Position numbers and translations under genes: made by a program
Part shown: piece by piece, positions 34,691-48,107 of the stretch
Numbering within the stretch: the first letter of the stretch is position 1
Layout: every line of letters starts with the position of its first letter
Notes under the pieces: model-generated
What the model saw: only the letters and a program-made list of their open reading frames with translations
The model's database searches: none
Told to the model about the DNA's origin: nothing
Origin: Ceratodon purpureus
Taxonomy: Eukaryota; Streptophyta; Bryopsida; Pseudoditrichales; Ditrichaceae
DNA length: 64,000 nucleotides
Reading direction: 5' to 3'
Assembly: GCA_014871385.1 (NCBI GenBank)
Contig: CM026421.1
Span: forward strand, 20,326,865 to 20,390,864

Positions 34691-37300
34691 AAATAAATAA
34701 AACTGCAACAGCCATACTTCTCACTACATAGTAATTGAGACTGTGCACCAGATCATACTTGGGAGTTTGGAACTATAAGACAAATTTCTTTTCTCCCATA
34801 TTGATACATGGCTTCTTGTGATTTGTTCAAAGAGGGAATAATACTAAAGGAGGTTGATGCTCATTGCAAACTAGATGGATTCTGCACTGTGCTGTGCAGT
34901 ATATGCTAAACCGGTAGTCCCCCACTCACTCCCAAGGTTACCTCCCCCTTTCTAACTTCGGAGTCAAAATATCTTGAACTACTTCTCTGGTTCGTTGAGA
35001 GCTCTTAGAGAGGTGGAGAGACCTCACAGAAATAAGGTTCCAAATGGTGCAGAGTCTGTCCCCGCCTTATATACCCAGACACCCGATTTAAGTTGATAGG
35101 CACTATTCTTGTTAGTTTAAACCCCAAAATCTCTAGACCATTTCTCACCCGAGACACTCCAAAATTGTCACGTCCAAAGTGAAGAGTAAAAGAGCCAAAT
35201 TAGAAAAGCCTTTTTAACATCTCCAACCTTAGGATTTTGCTCAATTAGATTATTGTGAACAAATTTTTTACATACCCTGACCACAAGATCATCAGACTTT
35301 GACTTCTCTTGATGTCAAAATTTTGCTCTACATAAGGTGTAAATTTATATTAGTATAGTGAATATGACGCTTTTTCATTTACATCAATTTTTAGAGGTTG
35401 CAAAAGGGGTGTCACATTGTAAAACAATTGTGAAAGAGACCTAGCTTTAAAATATTGCCAATACACATTTTATTTTTTTATTGATGCAATTTTTCATGGA
35501 GTTATAGGCAAAACTAGTTTATGGTTTATTTTTCAAATAGAAAGAAAATTTTATATATATTTATAAATCTTCACTTTACGCAATCTATTCTTGAAAAGGG
35601 GGAGTAAATCTTTACTTCAGAATCTATATCTTTATCCTGTGGGCATTGGATTGGGAGTGAATCAAACCAACACTTAATTCACGTCGGTCTCCTCTGGAGC
35701 ACAAAGTTTCTCTCTCTTCCTCACTTTACATGTTAGAAAGACTTTTGTTTTGTGCATAGTGAACAAAATGGATGAGAAAATTTGACTCTTCATGGAATGA
35801 ATTTTTTTGACTATATATGGACCAAATTTTTTTAACACCTTCAAAGGCATTGATCATATTTGTTACTTGTATAAAAAATCTCAATCATATTAAAACCTTG
35901 TAGCAAATTTTATGAAGTTGCTCCCCATTGTGAAAATTGACTTGAAGGAGTGTGAATTTCTCCTAGAGCCCCAATAAAAAATAAACACATTTCCATGAAG
36001 TTCTTGGAATTGATTACATCCATAGATGTTTTTAAAAAACCACATTCAAAATTGACATTGTAGAACTTGCCTCATATCTTAGTTACATGTGGATGTAGGT
36101 GGAACAAACAATAATCCGCTTAGGGCTAATTCATCGAGCATCTTAGAAAAATGATTACGATAAAAAAAATATATCCTTAACCTCTAATCGGTTATGACCA
36201 TTTCTCACCAAAAACACTCTAGAAACTATCATTTCAAAAGCAAGAAGCAAGAGTGAACAAATCAAAAATATAATTGCTTTTGCATCTCCAATCGTAGGGT
36301 CTTACTTTAAAATTCTAAGAGATCATGCACAAAAAATTTCAATAAATTTGATCGCGCGGATTAGAAACTATAGAGTTTGAAATTAAAAACATTGTTCTTT
36401 TTATCTTTCTAAAACAGGATCAACTGACTTTGACTTCATTTTGAGTAGATTTTTTGGACTATACATGTTGGAGGCTTTGTATTAAAATGATGTACATGAT
36501 ATTAGTTACTTGTGCACCAAATCTTAGATTTTACAAAAAGGTGTAGCATTGTGAAAAACATTGTATAAAGAACACATGTTCATATTATTGTCAATACTAA
36601 TTTTTTTTTTTTGATAAACCATTTTTTGTTAGGATAAAAATCCATGCGGCCAAAACAAAGGTCTATGTCTATTCTTGAAGTAAAAAAGAAGAAGAGAAAA
36701 AAAAGAACAAATCTCTATCTTTTATGTGATTAAAAAAAAAGTTTTTTCATGCTAGACCGAAAAAATGATAAAACTTTGAATCCTTATAGAATGGAAATCT
36801 TCTACAACATAAGATTTTTTGTAAAACCTTCATTATTTTTTAAAATTTTTTAGTTTTTATATAATCTCAAAACCAATCATGTTAATTACTTGTACTAAAA
36901 TCCCAAAAGTTGTTGAAGGGTGTATCAAAATTTTGGAGCTGCCCGAGAAGTAGAAAAAATCGCTTTGGGCACCATGAATATTTTTTTCAATGTCTAGTTC
37001 AAAAAAAAAATTATACTCCCGCGAAGTTCTTGCAATTCCATACATCTATGAAAAATTCAGAAACTTACATCCAAAATTGACATCGTAGAAACTTGCCCAA
37101 AATTTTAAAAAACCCATTGTAGGACTTTGGCCGTTTAGGGGTTTAGTAAAATTATGCACAAATGCTCCAAAACACATTCAGTAAAAGAAAATATTATGAT
37201 TTTTGGTAAATTCTTAAAATAAATCTTTGAAGATCCCTATATTTATTACTAGACTAATTCATTCTTGTACAAACATTATCCACCAATCACTTACCTTCAT
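34691..37300. repeat. A+T-rich spacer with a diverged tandem duplication of about 1 kb
   Basis: Two blocks resemble each other at an offset of about 1.02-1.06 kb. GACCATTTCTCACC recurs near 35136 and 36196. The pair AAGTTCTTG...ACATC and AAAATTGACAT recurs near 35999-36060 and 37023-37085. No coding sequence of transposon type was recognised, so the family is unknown. A TATA-like box (TTATATACC) lies near 35068. Confidence 0.5.
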
Positions 37301-38362
37301 AATGGTTTTGTTTCACTATAGTTTCAAGTATCAAGGTAACTAAATCACAAATTATGGTGTTGGACTAAAAACTAAAATGTTGGACACAAGTACACTTTTA
37401 GAGGACTTCTACACATCACCAACGGAAATAGTCTGCTTTACGTCACTACTAAGGTCGAGCCACCCATTACCAACTAGGAACCCATCGACAACATGTAGGG
37501 TATATAGAAATAGTCATGGGCTGGACGCATTTCCGACCATGTCCACTTTTTGTGGATGCTTCTAAATAAACTTAGGTGGTTCACTCTTAGTGGTTCTTAC
37601 AATTTGTGTTAAAGAAATTCTGACTTTCTTTGTCCACAATTATATGCACCGGCAATGAGCAGTTATGTAGTACTCTAGATATTGGTTGTGGGTTCCGAGC
37701 AACTTTTCACTTCAAATAATTACAACTATTAAAATAGTGGAAATAAAATTATGGGACTTTTTTGCATTCAACAAGAACCTTATGTTTGCACACATGAAAA
37801 ATCCTATACAAATTATATACCTTATTCTCATATGCTAAAATCCTTAAGTGATCGGTTATAGGTGGCTCGACCTTACTTCGGTGGCAAAGGGATTTTGAAT
37901 GTCCTTTGAAATCCAACATGCTTTACAGATGCAGTTATTTATTATGTGGCTCAAAGATTTATCCTACCGTTTCTAAATTACTGTAACTTCAACTTTGTGT
38001 TTCAAACTAGTGGGACTCGTGCCCTTGAACCCATTGACCGCAACTACGTTTGTCTCCTTGATGAATTCGAGCTCGAAACGGTCGAGCGAGACTAACCGAG
38101 CTGAACTGTATAATAGATGTCTTGGGGACTCCGGCAGTGTGAATCTTTTATTAAACCTGGCTGGACAGAGCCTTGTCCAACTTGAGGAAGGGAGAGTGGT
38201 ACCAAGGAGATGCAATAGGCAACAGGGTGCTTTGGATACGCCTGACCAGATGTAACTTAGCTAACTCAAGTGTTTTGGAATGCCCTTTTTTTGCTGGCAT
38301 CAAGTAATTGACTGTTGCAATGGGAGGATGTTCAGTATAGCCAAGGGGGTTGAAATGAATAG
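37301..38362. other. Spacer, no gene
   Basis: Only short ORFs. A 14-bp inverted repeat AAGGTCGAGCCACC pairs about 37450-37463 with 37862-37875. Confidence 0.4.
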
Positions 38363-39020
38363 TACTCCCTCTATCCCATAATGACTTTCTCATAGGTTCT
38401 CTAAAATCTACCTGTGGAGGCTGTGATTCACTGGGTTAGTAAAGGTACTAAGAACAAGAACCCAACCCCCCAGTACTCTGTTAAGCAATGCCTTTTTGGG
38501 CAACCAATCAGGCTCAGGAGGATGGGCATGAAAAGAATCTGGGAACTACTGCGGGGCATTGCTGTGTGGGGCTTATGGATCCTCAGAAACGAATTCGTAT
38601 TCGAAGGCACAGTCTGGAGCTACCAAAAAGTTCAAGATTACATTTGGAGCGCTATAATAGATTATGGCAGGGTGGATTGGGCTAGAACTCTCAAGGTCAT
38701 CCAGACCTCAAACTCTCCCGATAGATGTCAAAATGCTGTGTGCTCTTTTGATTCAGTTTGGTTGCATGATGATCTGTTTTGCACTAGATCTGATCTTAGT
38801 GTCAAGTGGAAATTAGTTCCCCCTGACGTCCCTCTAAATTTTTGGTGACTTCTGGTTACTTGTGATTCTTTCCACCCTGGACTTTTGTCCGAAGAGGGTC
38901 TGTACTCTATTTTCCTGCAATGAATCTTCTTTTTATGCTTCAAAAAAAATTTAAAAAATCTACCTGTGGAGGTAGATTTTAGAGAACCTATGAGAAAGTC
39001 ATTATGGGACAGAGGGAGTA
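38363..39020. mobile_element. Stowaway-type foldback MITE, split by a LINE
   Basis: The left half begins after TA at 38363 with CTCCCTCTATCCCATAATGA and the right half ends at 39018 with the inverse, followed by TA. Without the insert the element is a nearly perfect palindrome of about 110 bp. The CTCCCTC.ATCCCATAAT terminus and TA target duplication are those of the Stowaway (Tc1/mariner-related) MITEs. It has no coding capacity. Confidence 0.85.
38421..38954 (+). mobile_element. 5'-truncated L1-type LINE, 3' end only
   Basis: Inserted into the middle of the MITE and bordered by an 18-bp direct repeat AAAATCTACCTGTGGAGG (38403-38420 and 38955-38972), the target duplication. The coding part, up to the stop at 38848, reads GIAVWGLWILRNEFVFEG, the W..W..RN...F signature of the C-terminal end of plant L1-type ORF2. 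A 3' UTR and a short A-rich tail near 38941-38954 follow. The reverse transcriptase and endonuclease parts are absent because of 5' truncation, so it is a dead copy. Confidence 0.85.
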
Positions 39021-41120
39021 GATCATTTGAGTAGTAAACTATGATATATTCTGAGCTGAACATAAAAGAACTTCGGTCTCTAGCATCAAGAGTAGTGTAG
39101 TGTATGTCCATCTGGTCCACATGCCCAGAAAGGTGTAATAGCATGCAAAACAAAATAGTGTTGACTCTTCTGCTCCACGTATAGTCTACTGGGGGATGGT
39201 GGGGTACATTCTTCTCAAATAGCTTACATGTATTTTGTTCATGTCCATAGACATCTCCTATGAAACTCTTGTTTGGTTTTTGTTTTTTTTTTTGTTTTTT
39301 TTTTGTTTCTGTTTTGTTTTGTTTTTGGAAAGAGGTGACCATCAATTAGTGCAAAAAAACCCAACCCCATAATATGAAACTCTTGTTACCAACTTCTAGT
39401 GCAAGGATTGAATGTTCAATGGGCCGCAATGTGCTCAAAATAAAAATAAGACAAAAAACAGAGAGTACCTCAAAGGTTCAGATAGAATCCAAATGATAGC
39501 AAATTTAGGAGACGGTTCTTTCTACTCAAAGAAATTTTCTAGAATGATGTGAAGCTCTCATATTCTAAAATCCTATCACTATCCAGTTGTGATGAACCAG
39601 GACATTGTAGGGCCTCTTCATCATTAGTCATCATTTTTAATTCCCCATTGAAAAGGAAAAGAAAATAAAAGTTGAGTCACCTGAAGAGATAATATTGCAA
39701 ACAGCTGGATTCGGTGAACACTGTCATCACTTTAGAGGATCCCCAAACAAAATCCATTTAAATGGCCATGAAATGTCCAACTGGCCAAGTTGTGTTTGGT
39801 TCTCATATTTAAGAATATAAAATTTATTCGACCAGCCTGACTTGGGCTTTGCAATGCTGCTGAGTCCCGGTTGTATATATTCTTTCCCTTTTAACACGTG
39901 GCGTTATTTCCTTTTGTTTCAAAAAATTAAAACTAAATTATTCTTTAATCCCTAAAGGTTCTGGAAATCCAAAATGGCTCTCGGCTGTTTTGGGCAGCCT
40001 ACATGAAGGGGTTAAAAGTAATATTTTTGCCTAAGAATTTTACTGGATGCTCCCTATACCGCAAGGTGTATGTGGTAAAATTTGCAAAGCCAAATTTCAC
40101 TTTTAGAACCTTCATCTAGAAATTTTAGGTTTCAAGTCCAAAACGGGCAGTTTAAAATTAGGTTTTTTTAGATTTTTTTTTTTTGGAAATGTGTTCATAA
40201 CCAATTCACTACTCAAAATCCAAAGTGGCCTATGTCAAAATGCTTACCAATTTTACAAGGGCAGCCTCCAAAAATTACAAAAACAATGTTCACAGTTTTT
40301 TAAATTTACAATTATTTATTTCAAAATTTGTCAAAATTTGAGATTTTGGAATTTTTCAAATAACTCAAAAACTCATAGACGTAACTTTTGATTGTTCACT
40401 TTTGGAAAAAACCAAAAACATTTGACGTTATTTAAGTTTTACCATATTGTGGTTTTTGTACCTTCTTCTGGAAAACAATTTTCTTGAAGGTCAAAAAAGC
40501 GTAATGAGACTCTAAATTTTTTCATGGAGGTGCCCAACTTAGTCACCTACATGGAAAAAAATATGAGCAAAATGTTTGGGGTAACAATCATCAAGTCTCC
40601 CTTGGCACCATTTAGAATATGCCTTTTGCAAAAAGCCAAAAAAAAGAAACAGTAAACTTTGAACGTTATAATCTTACAAATGATAAAGATCCAACTGTTG
40701 AAATTTGACATGGTGTTATTTCAGGTAGTTAGTTTCAAGATCTTACGGTTGGATGTACCAAAAAAGTATAAAAATAAGAATCATACTCCAACTTCTACAA
40801 GGTTGTCAAAAATCACAGTTTTTGGTTTTGGAGGTCCAAAAACGGCTTGAACCTTTAGGAGTTAACATTCTCAAGTCTCTACAGCATAGAGTTGTCAAGT
40901 ACTTCATCAGATGGTGTGGGAAGAACCTTAACTGGCTTGGGGAAAAATTTGGAGAGGAAGGTGGAGAATTCCAAACAATTTTTGTAATATTACTCACATA
41001 CAGTTACCGAAAATTTGTTGCAATGTTATTTTTTTATCATTCAATGTGTATCATTTAAGGCAGGGCTTAGGTTTTCTGGAGGTTTTAGATTGAAATGAGA
41101 TCTTCATTCCACCCAAAATA
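39021..41120. other. A+T-rich spacer, nothing recognised
   Basis: Contains T-rich low-complexity sequence at 39276-39326 and no ORF with coding character. The text looks like degraded repeats, but no family could be named. Confidence 0.4.
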
Positions 41121-41126
41121 AGACAG

Positions 41127-41754
41127 CTTTTAGAACTTTGAAGTAAACACTGAGCTGAGACACGACCATGTTTGCAATTGGAATATGTGCTCAAACTATT
41201 TCAACTCCATTGCGCTACAGAATAATAACTTACATAAGTTAGTCGAATGTACTTGATGAATTGGCAACTGATTGTGTCTTGCATAGCAAACAGGGAATTC
41301 CAGCTGATTGCAGAGGTTACAAGAACACCCAAATGCTTCTCAAACATGAGCGGATTTCAGACTACTATCATGTAGCATGTAACTGGTACAACAAGTGCCC
41401 ACCTCACACGAAAACGATGAGGTCCATATGGTGGTGACCTTCTCAAACAAGTAAGACAACTTACATAGGAGGCCTCCTTGCAATAACTTACAAAATTGAT
41501 GTGATTGTACAAACTGCTGCACTATTAAAAAAAACCTCTTTAGTCATGTGCTCTTTTCCCCCTTCAACTAATCAGTGCAACTTTTTGCAACTTTGTGGAC
41601 CACTTGCTGCGCTATCTCGTCTGCACTGCAAACATTGAAGTAAAATGCACACAAAATTGAGCAGGCAGAGGCCCCTCATATTCCAATTGCAAACATGGTC
41701 GTGTCTCAGCTCAGTGTTTACTTCAAAGTTCTAAAAGCTGGCAGAGGCCCCTCA
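41127..41754. repeat. 61-bp inverted copy inserted with a 15-bp target duplication
   Basis: The segment 41679-41739 is a perfect reverse complement of a stretch at about 41127-41188, 490 bp upstream. The inverted copy is bordered on both sides by GGCAGAGGCCCCTCA (41664-41678 and 41740-41754). This looks like a filler copied from nearby DNA into a staggered break. Confidence 0.8.
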
Positions 41755-43009
41755 CCATATGATCCAGAGGTTGATAGTAACAATACCATTTCTTCCAAGT
41801 TAGATGCTGCACGAAATGAACAAAGAATGCAAATTCTGGCAACTCACTTTGTATCAGTTCACACTATGATGAATGATACCAGTAAACTTCAACACCTAAA
41901 GCACATGCAATTTCACATGAATATTAGAATGTAATGGATCAGGACCAGAGTCCTCAATAAAATTCATTGATATTGAATCCTCATTTCAATAGCTATTTAT
42001 GAATACAAATGTTTTATTATGCAGACCCACCTCATATACCAACCTTCTTTGTTGGACTACCTGTCTCTATGAACAAAGCACATATTCCAAGATTACAAAA
42101 TTTCAACTACCTTTGACCACCTCATCTAGCATCTTTAGTCAAAATATTCTTTTAGGAAACCTTGGACAAGCTTTAGAATCTTGGATGAAAAAGCGGATGA
42201 GTTTACAAATACTCTAATGCTTGCACATGTCAAGAGCAATGAATTCAAGCTTCAGAGAACCCCATGGGTTTATGAATATTAAATAATAGGAAAAATCAGG
42301 AACTAACTCCAAAAGGGTATGAAAGTGAACCCTACGTTTCCTTTCTATCAGTAAAATACAAATCAAGCGATCAATGATAGACCGCTTGACGAATGATATG
42401 ATATTCCATGCACTTTCATTGGCATGGAGTACAATGGTAAGACACTAAATCGTGCACTACAGTTTTGAATTAATACCTACAAGCATTACTGCAATGTAAC
42501 TATCCATTCTGCTACAATCTACAATTGCCGTTCAGCTATTCAGCTGGCTATGATCCACTCAAGGAGCCAATCTAGTAGCAGAAATGTAATTAATAGGCAC
42601 AAACTCACCACATCGTTCTCCCAATAACTGAATGAAACTCTTCCGATGATCTCAATCAGAGCCGCTGCAGCAGTGATTACCTGCATCAATAACTGACAGA
42701 AGGAAGAGATTGTGGCTTGTGCAAAGAGCGTTGGGTGTTTTATGGCACAACAAAGAATAGTATACACAATTCTATAGTAGTAGGACAGCTGTAGAGCACA
42801 AGGATATGTGAGATCAGAGAGAGGTGCTGATATTTTCACCACCTTGGCATGGGAAAGAATCGACATTCTGGTCTCTAAAAATTCATCTGGCGAACCAAGA
42901 GGGATTGGTCAGTTGTTCACAGCTGCATATTGGAGAGAATAAGCCTGCCCCAAAAAGTCAAGTGATGGCCTGGGAATTCCGTTGCTCCATGGAAACATGT
43001 TCTAACTGA
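41755..43009. other. Spacer and probable 3' region of the RETICULATA-related gene
   Basis: No gene found. The part next to 43009 should contain the 3' UTR of the minus-strand gene that ends there. Confidence 0.4.
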
Positions 43010-46000
43010 TCATGGTGATCGTGTTGGCTCTGACTCCTGTTTCTTTTCCACTCCATCTGTGCTCTCCAGTGGCGAAGAGGGTTGTTCCCAGGCTCCTTTG
43101 TTTGCTTCAGAAGAATCCTCAGCCTTAGCTTCTTGTTCTTCAAGAATTGGAGATGAGGGAGGGCCCTCGTCTTCCGAGGACTGAAGACCAGTCAAGCGAG
43201 CAAGATCCACCCATTGCTGCATCCATACAGGTAGCACATCAAGTCAATACGTTGACTCAGTTCAGCAATCCATGACAGCGCTAAATTTCTACAAAGCAAG
43301 AGTTTTACTTATTAATTTTAAAACAACGAGCTTCAAATAACTCTTTGAGGACATATCACAAACTTAGATCGCTAAACGAAGGTTGGGAAGCGTTAAATAA
43401 CATACCCCAGTTCCCCAATACGAATTTCCGACTCGAGCAGCAAACGATAGCGCACTTCCTGCTAGTGGTTGGGAAGCCAAGAAGTAGTCTGCAATCCAGT
43501 GCTCAATAATTCCTGCAATTGCCTGTGTTCAGGCAACAGTCTCTTAAACGCTTGAAATGCAGCTTCATAACCAGCAGGAAAGGAGTACTTCGTAGGCATA
43601 CATGATTCTGACAATATGACGACAAGAATAAACCTACCTGATAACGCAGATTGGCGGAGAGACCCAGAAAGCTTCCATATACAAACGCTGTCTTAAACAT
43701 TGGGGATCGCTTTGTCGAGGGTTTCTGAGACATATCACGGTTGATAGCTTTGCGGATGGCCCACACCCCGTTAGACACAGAGAGGGTACCAATACTTGAT
43801 ATAAAACCGACACCGAAGAGTTTTAAGCCACCAAGTATTACAGCAAGCCCCCTTGCCTTCAGGTCATAGTTTTCTCCTAGTCTTGCTCTTTGGAAGGCGT
43901 TATCCGGCACAGTTCCAAGCAAGCCCGCAAACCCTTCAAAAAATCCTCCGGAGCCCTGCCAAGGGATGAATGTGTCCAGTAAGTACATAATTTCAACCGG
44001 AACGAGCAAACGAGCCTGCTACTTTCAAGTTATGAATCATGGGATCTCTGCACACAAAGTATTCAACTGGTGAAAATTCAATGATATCCTTGCAATTATA
44101 GCTGACCTGGGTGTCCAGCGATCGGAAAGAGAGAGTAGGTGCTGGTAACCAGACGGTGAAAAAATCAACAACTGCTCCACGAACAGAGTCTGTAATCACA
44201 TACTCAATCTCATTCCAAAATCGGTCCCCTCTACGTTGATACTGTGCCAGTAATGTAGTTGTGATGGATATGGATTCTTCAATTGCAAGCCTCTGCAGGA
44301 ACCGAGGGTCTGCAAGCCATCTTTCCCTCAGACCCTGCAACCAACACTCGTTAATGTTGTGAAACCAAAAGATGGTGTTCAGAACACATATTCTGCTGGT
44401 GAGCTTGTTAAGTATCTACATTTACTATTGAGAATAGTGAAAGGAAAAATGCAAGCATAAAATAGAATACAACAGGAAATATGACGTCTTAACAAAAATA
44501 AGAGTAGAAAGACAAATATCATAACTAGGCAGCAGAGAAGATTTCTATGAGCATAGGGCTGTAGCAGCAGAAAGTAACCTGGAAGCGGCGAGTCAGTTCC
44601 GCAATGATTGGGTTTTGTTGGTCCAATTCAAAGAAACTCTTCAAAACCTCTGGATCTACCAGCCCTCGCTCAAGTCCAGCTTGAATATCCTACTCATCCA
44701 TATACGACAACTACTACTTGATTACTAACAAATGACAGAACTGATGAGGAAAGTTGCTAGATGCCACACACCCATTTACCCACGTACAGAACGCATGTTG
44801 CCAAAGTAAATAAACTTGAGATCAACAATCAAACTTCCTTATGTATTGGTAACAGTAGGTTATTGATAAGTGACAGTGCCAGCTTCTTTTCTAAAGTGTT
44901 AAAAGTAACTCCAAGTAGGCCATATTTCACTAAGTACGAGGGCACGCTAACCTGAGGCAACGCATCACGGCGCATGCCGGCAGCATCCATTACGCGAGCA
45001 ACCTCAGCTCGGTCGAAGCAATTCCGATTACATGCTCTAGCGGCAGAGTACCATAAGAAATCCGCCTCTGGGACAATGCCTTCTTTTCGTATCCGCTGTC
45101 GCTCAGGATTCAGCAGCACTACAGCTTGCGTTTTCTTGTACAGCTTCTTTTGTACTCTAGCAGGCAGCCCTGTACCTCTCGAACCATAAGCGACATGAGA
45201 TGCCCCAGTGATAACAACTAACAGTCCGTAAGACCCCCCGTCCACCATACCCTTCTCAACAACCTGTACAGAAACGGGGCGGAAATCAGCAAGCAATACA
45301 TAGGGCGGCCATCGCTGTGAATAGGACAAAGTGAACCCTTAAATGCTTCCTGAGAGCAGCAATGACTGGGTATTGAAAGAGGGTAACACCTCATTTACAT
45401 GCAGGATCGGAAGTGTACCTGAGTCATCACATTATCGGCAACAATTCGGGCTTGAGAGTACTGAAAAGGGCCAGGACCATACGGAATTGCTGCTGAATTT
45501 GGAGCACTCTCAGCCAAAGCTAATTGGTCAATGAATGGGATAGCAAAAGCTCCAAATGTTCCTCCAATCTGTGGAATATATTTCTTCCTGTCTTCTTCAC
45601 TCAGACCTTGTATTCCTTCGGCTTGAATTGTGCGCAAGACCTGAGTCGACGTACAAAAATAGATTGAGATCATTCGAAAAGAACAAACCAAACTGGAACA
45701 GATCACCTACCATTTCTACTATCGACATGCGAAAGTACTCTGTATGTGTGTTACATCCATATTAAGGTCATCTTGAAGCAAAAGATATGACAGCCACCTC
45801 AGGAGGAGTTCCACAAGCCATAAGTCGAACACCACTTGTTCGACAATACTGCAATATTGGCAAGTATTCTTGCCATAACCCTTCGTGCCAAAACCCAACC
45901 ATAGACTTTAGCTCATCATCAGTTAATCTGCCACCAAATTCAGCAAGAATAAACATAAGAAATCTCTCATCACAAAGCCAATACATCAGAAACTGCCGTA

Positions 46001-47226
46001 TAGAAGCTGTAAACTAACATAAATTGAAAACACTTGGACCTCATGCCACCGCTGCAACCTCCACGTGACTCCATAACCATCACAAATTCACAATTTCACA
46101 AAAGAAACAAATTCATGTATGAAAGGCAATAAGCCTTTGTTCAAGCCACAATAAAGAAGCAAGCGCATTGCTTAGAGCTTCCCATAAGTCAGTACTAGAG
46201 GGTGCAAGACCAACCTCTTGCTCATATACTTATCTAGTGATCCCTGAAAAGCAACTGGAAAAGCTTCGAGTGCCAAAGACACCGGACGTTGCTGCTCGAA
46301 ACACGCATCACGAAGCTTGCGCAAGATCCCCAGCTCCAGAATCTATCATTCACAACTCAATTTCAATTCAACAAAACCTCACAAACTATTACATTACAGA
46401 ATCTCCACAACGGCATTCCCTCCTAAGTCCGACGATCACATGTTCGACCTAATCAGTCCATAAAACATGACACAGAATTCTCTCCAACGCTAGCATACAA
46501 AACCCTAAACATGATGCACCACTCAGGCTTGCAATTGTTAACCCTGTCATCAGGATCCGGCACCCGCTCCGCCTCGCCGAGGTAAACAACCCTGGCCTGC
46601 AGCAGCTTCTCCCACACTCTGCTTCTGTCGCCACTCACAGCCACAGGCTCCCCCAGCACCGTCGCATCATACACCCTGGACATCTTCCACTTCTCACCAA
46701 TCTCTGCTCCAGCATTCTCATCCTCCTTCCTCTTCCCACCCTTCAGCTTCCCCTTCCCATCTCCAACATCACCTTCCGAGAGAGCCAACCCTGGTCGATC
46801 AAAATTGCTCAAGGCCACCGCTGCAAACACGCTCCCCAGCATCATCCTCCGCCCTAACTGCACCCCACATTCCGCCCCATCGTCTCTTCCACTCGGAGAC
46901 GCATCCCCTTGCCTGTCCTCTTCTCCACATGTTCCATCATCATCCACCGCACCATCTTCACATCGCAATGCAACGGGCGCTACTCTCACAAACCTCCTTG
47001 CGCATTTCCCATTAGCCCTACTTGCAATTGACATGCGCTTTCCCACTAGAAACCCACTCTGCGTCTCCCGGTAAACCCTCCCTCCCGCATGGAGCGTGAC
47101 ATTCCGAACCTGGGCTGCGAGCTTCACCCTGCTTGCTTCCCCACAGCCTGATCTGTCCACCTTCCGTGCCACAACAATCCCTGAACACTCAAGACCGGCA
47201 CTCGCAGTCGCGAGCTTCGCCGCCAT
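43010..47226 (-). CDS. RER5/RER6: RETICULATA-related protein (ChaN-like + DUF3411), chloroplast, 818 aa
   Basis: Exons: 47226-46543, 46342-46215, 45927-45798, 45640-45419, 45263-44952, 44689-44579, 44334-44107, 43955-43638, 43522-43406, 43216-43010. All introns (115-287 bp) are GT..AG and the frame is 2457 nt without a stop. The N-terminus is Ala/Ser/Arg-rich and nearly free of acids over about 60 residues, a likely transit peptide. Residues of about 190-460 match the ChaN-like DUF399 part of Arabidopsis RER5/RER6 ([43 protein letters not shown]). Residues of about 550-780 match DUF3411 ([37 protein letters not shown]), with hydrophobic stretches fit for an envelope membrane. RER proteins act in chloroplast and leaf mesophyll development; their biochemistry is unknown. 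The extra length over the Arabidopsis proteins lies in the N-terminal region and a disordered acidic tail. The gene looks complete and functional. Confidence 0.93.
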
Positions 47227-48100
47227 GGCTGAGACGAGGAGTTGCCTCCAGAGCTAATTCCACAACTTCCTCCTCCAAAATCCTCCAGAAACAAAATTGA
47301 AAGCAATCGATTCATTCACTGATTCACCAAGAAAAACAAACTAACTTACAACATTCACAGCTTGTGCTCTTCAACACCTTGCACATGAAAATGAATATTA
47401 CAAATGGTCTGTGAATTCTCCAAGAGAGAGGTTGAAAAGCTTGAAGCTCAATCTGCCCTACCCACTTCGTCAAGGCTCCTGAAGTCATTCCATCTTCCTA
47501 TCTTACACCCAAGTACTAGGACAAAAGTGCCGTTTTTAATCAACAGTTGTGTAAGATTGGTGTCAAGACAGAATTGTGATGATTTTCGATCACCAATTGT
47601 GTAGGATTGGTACTGAGAGTAGCATGCATGCACTGAGTAACCCAACTGAGAAATGCTGGTCTTTCGACAAGAATGGATGGGTAAGGTAAGGTGAATGAAT
47701 GGTAAGAAGTTAGTTGTGAGATGCATGAATGCAATGGCAAGTTGAAGTTGAGAAAGCAGGATGGAGGAATGAGATGGTGGAGTGAATTAAGTTAGGGCTG
47801 TAAGTTGTAATGTGATGTGGGATTGATAGAATGCAAATTTGGAGAGTAACAGTGGCCTCTCTCCTCTCCTCAGATGGGAGTGGGAGTGGAAGAGAGAGGG
47901 TACCGTAAAGTTGAATTGATGTGATCAGTTTGGAGTTATCCAATATGATTCGTCTTTGTCAGGCTAGTCGTAGCTAGACAAGTTCCCAGTTGCACTGTTT
48001 TGCTGCTCTGCTGCAGCATCGCCCCTTCCTGGCTTCCGTATCTTTGGAGGATGGATTCAAGTCACTTGAGCAATCAGTTGGAAGTTGGGAGGGGGGTTTA
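47227..48100. promoter_or_regulatory. Upstream region of the RETICULATA-related gene
   Basis: Holds the promoter and 5' UTR of the minus-strand gene starting at 47226. A purine/pyrimidine-biased segment of CT and GA runs lies at 47851-47901, a common plant promoter composition. No clear TATA box was picked out. Confidence 0.4.
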
Positions 48101-48107
48101 AGGTAGG

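Noticed and set aside
34691-37300. LTR-type element
   Set aside because: The two similar blocks could be read as diverged terminal repeats, but no coding parts, primer site or clean ends are visible, so it is described only as a tandem duplication.
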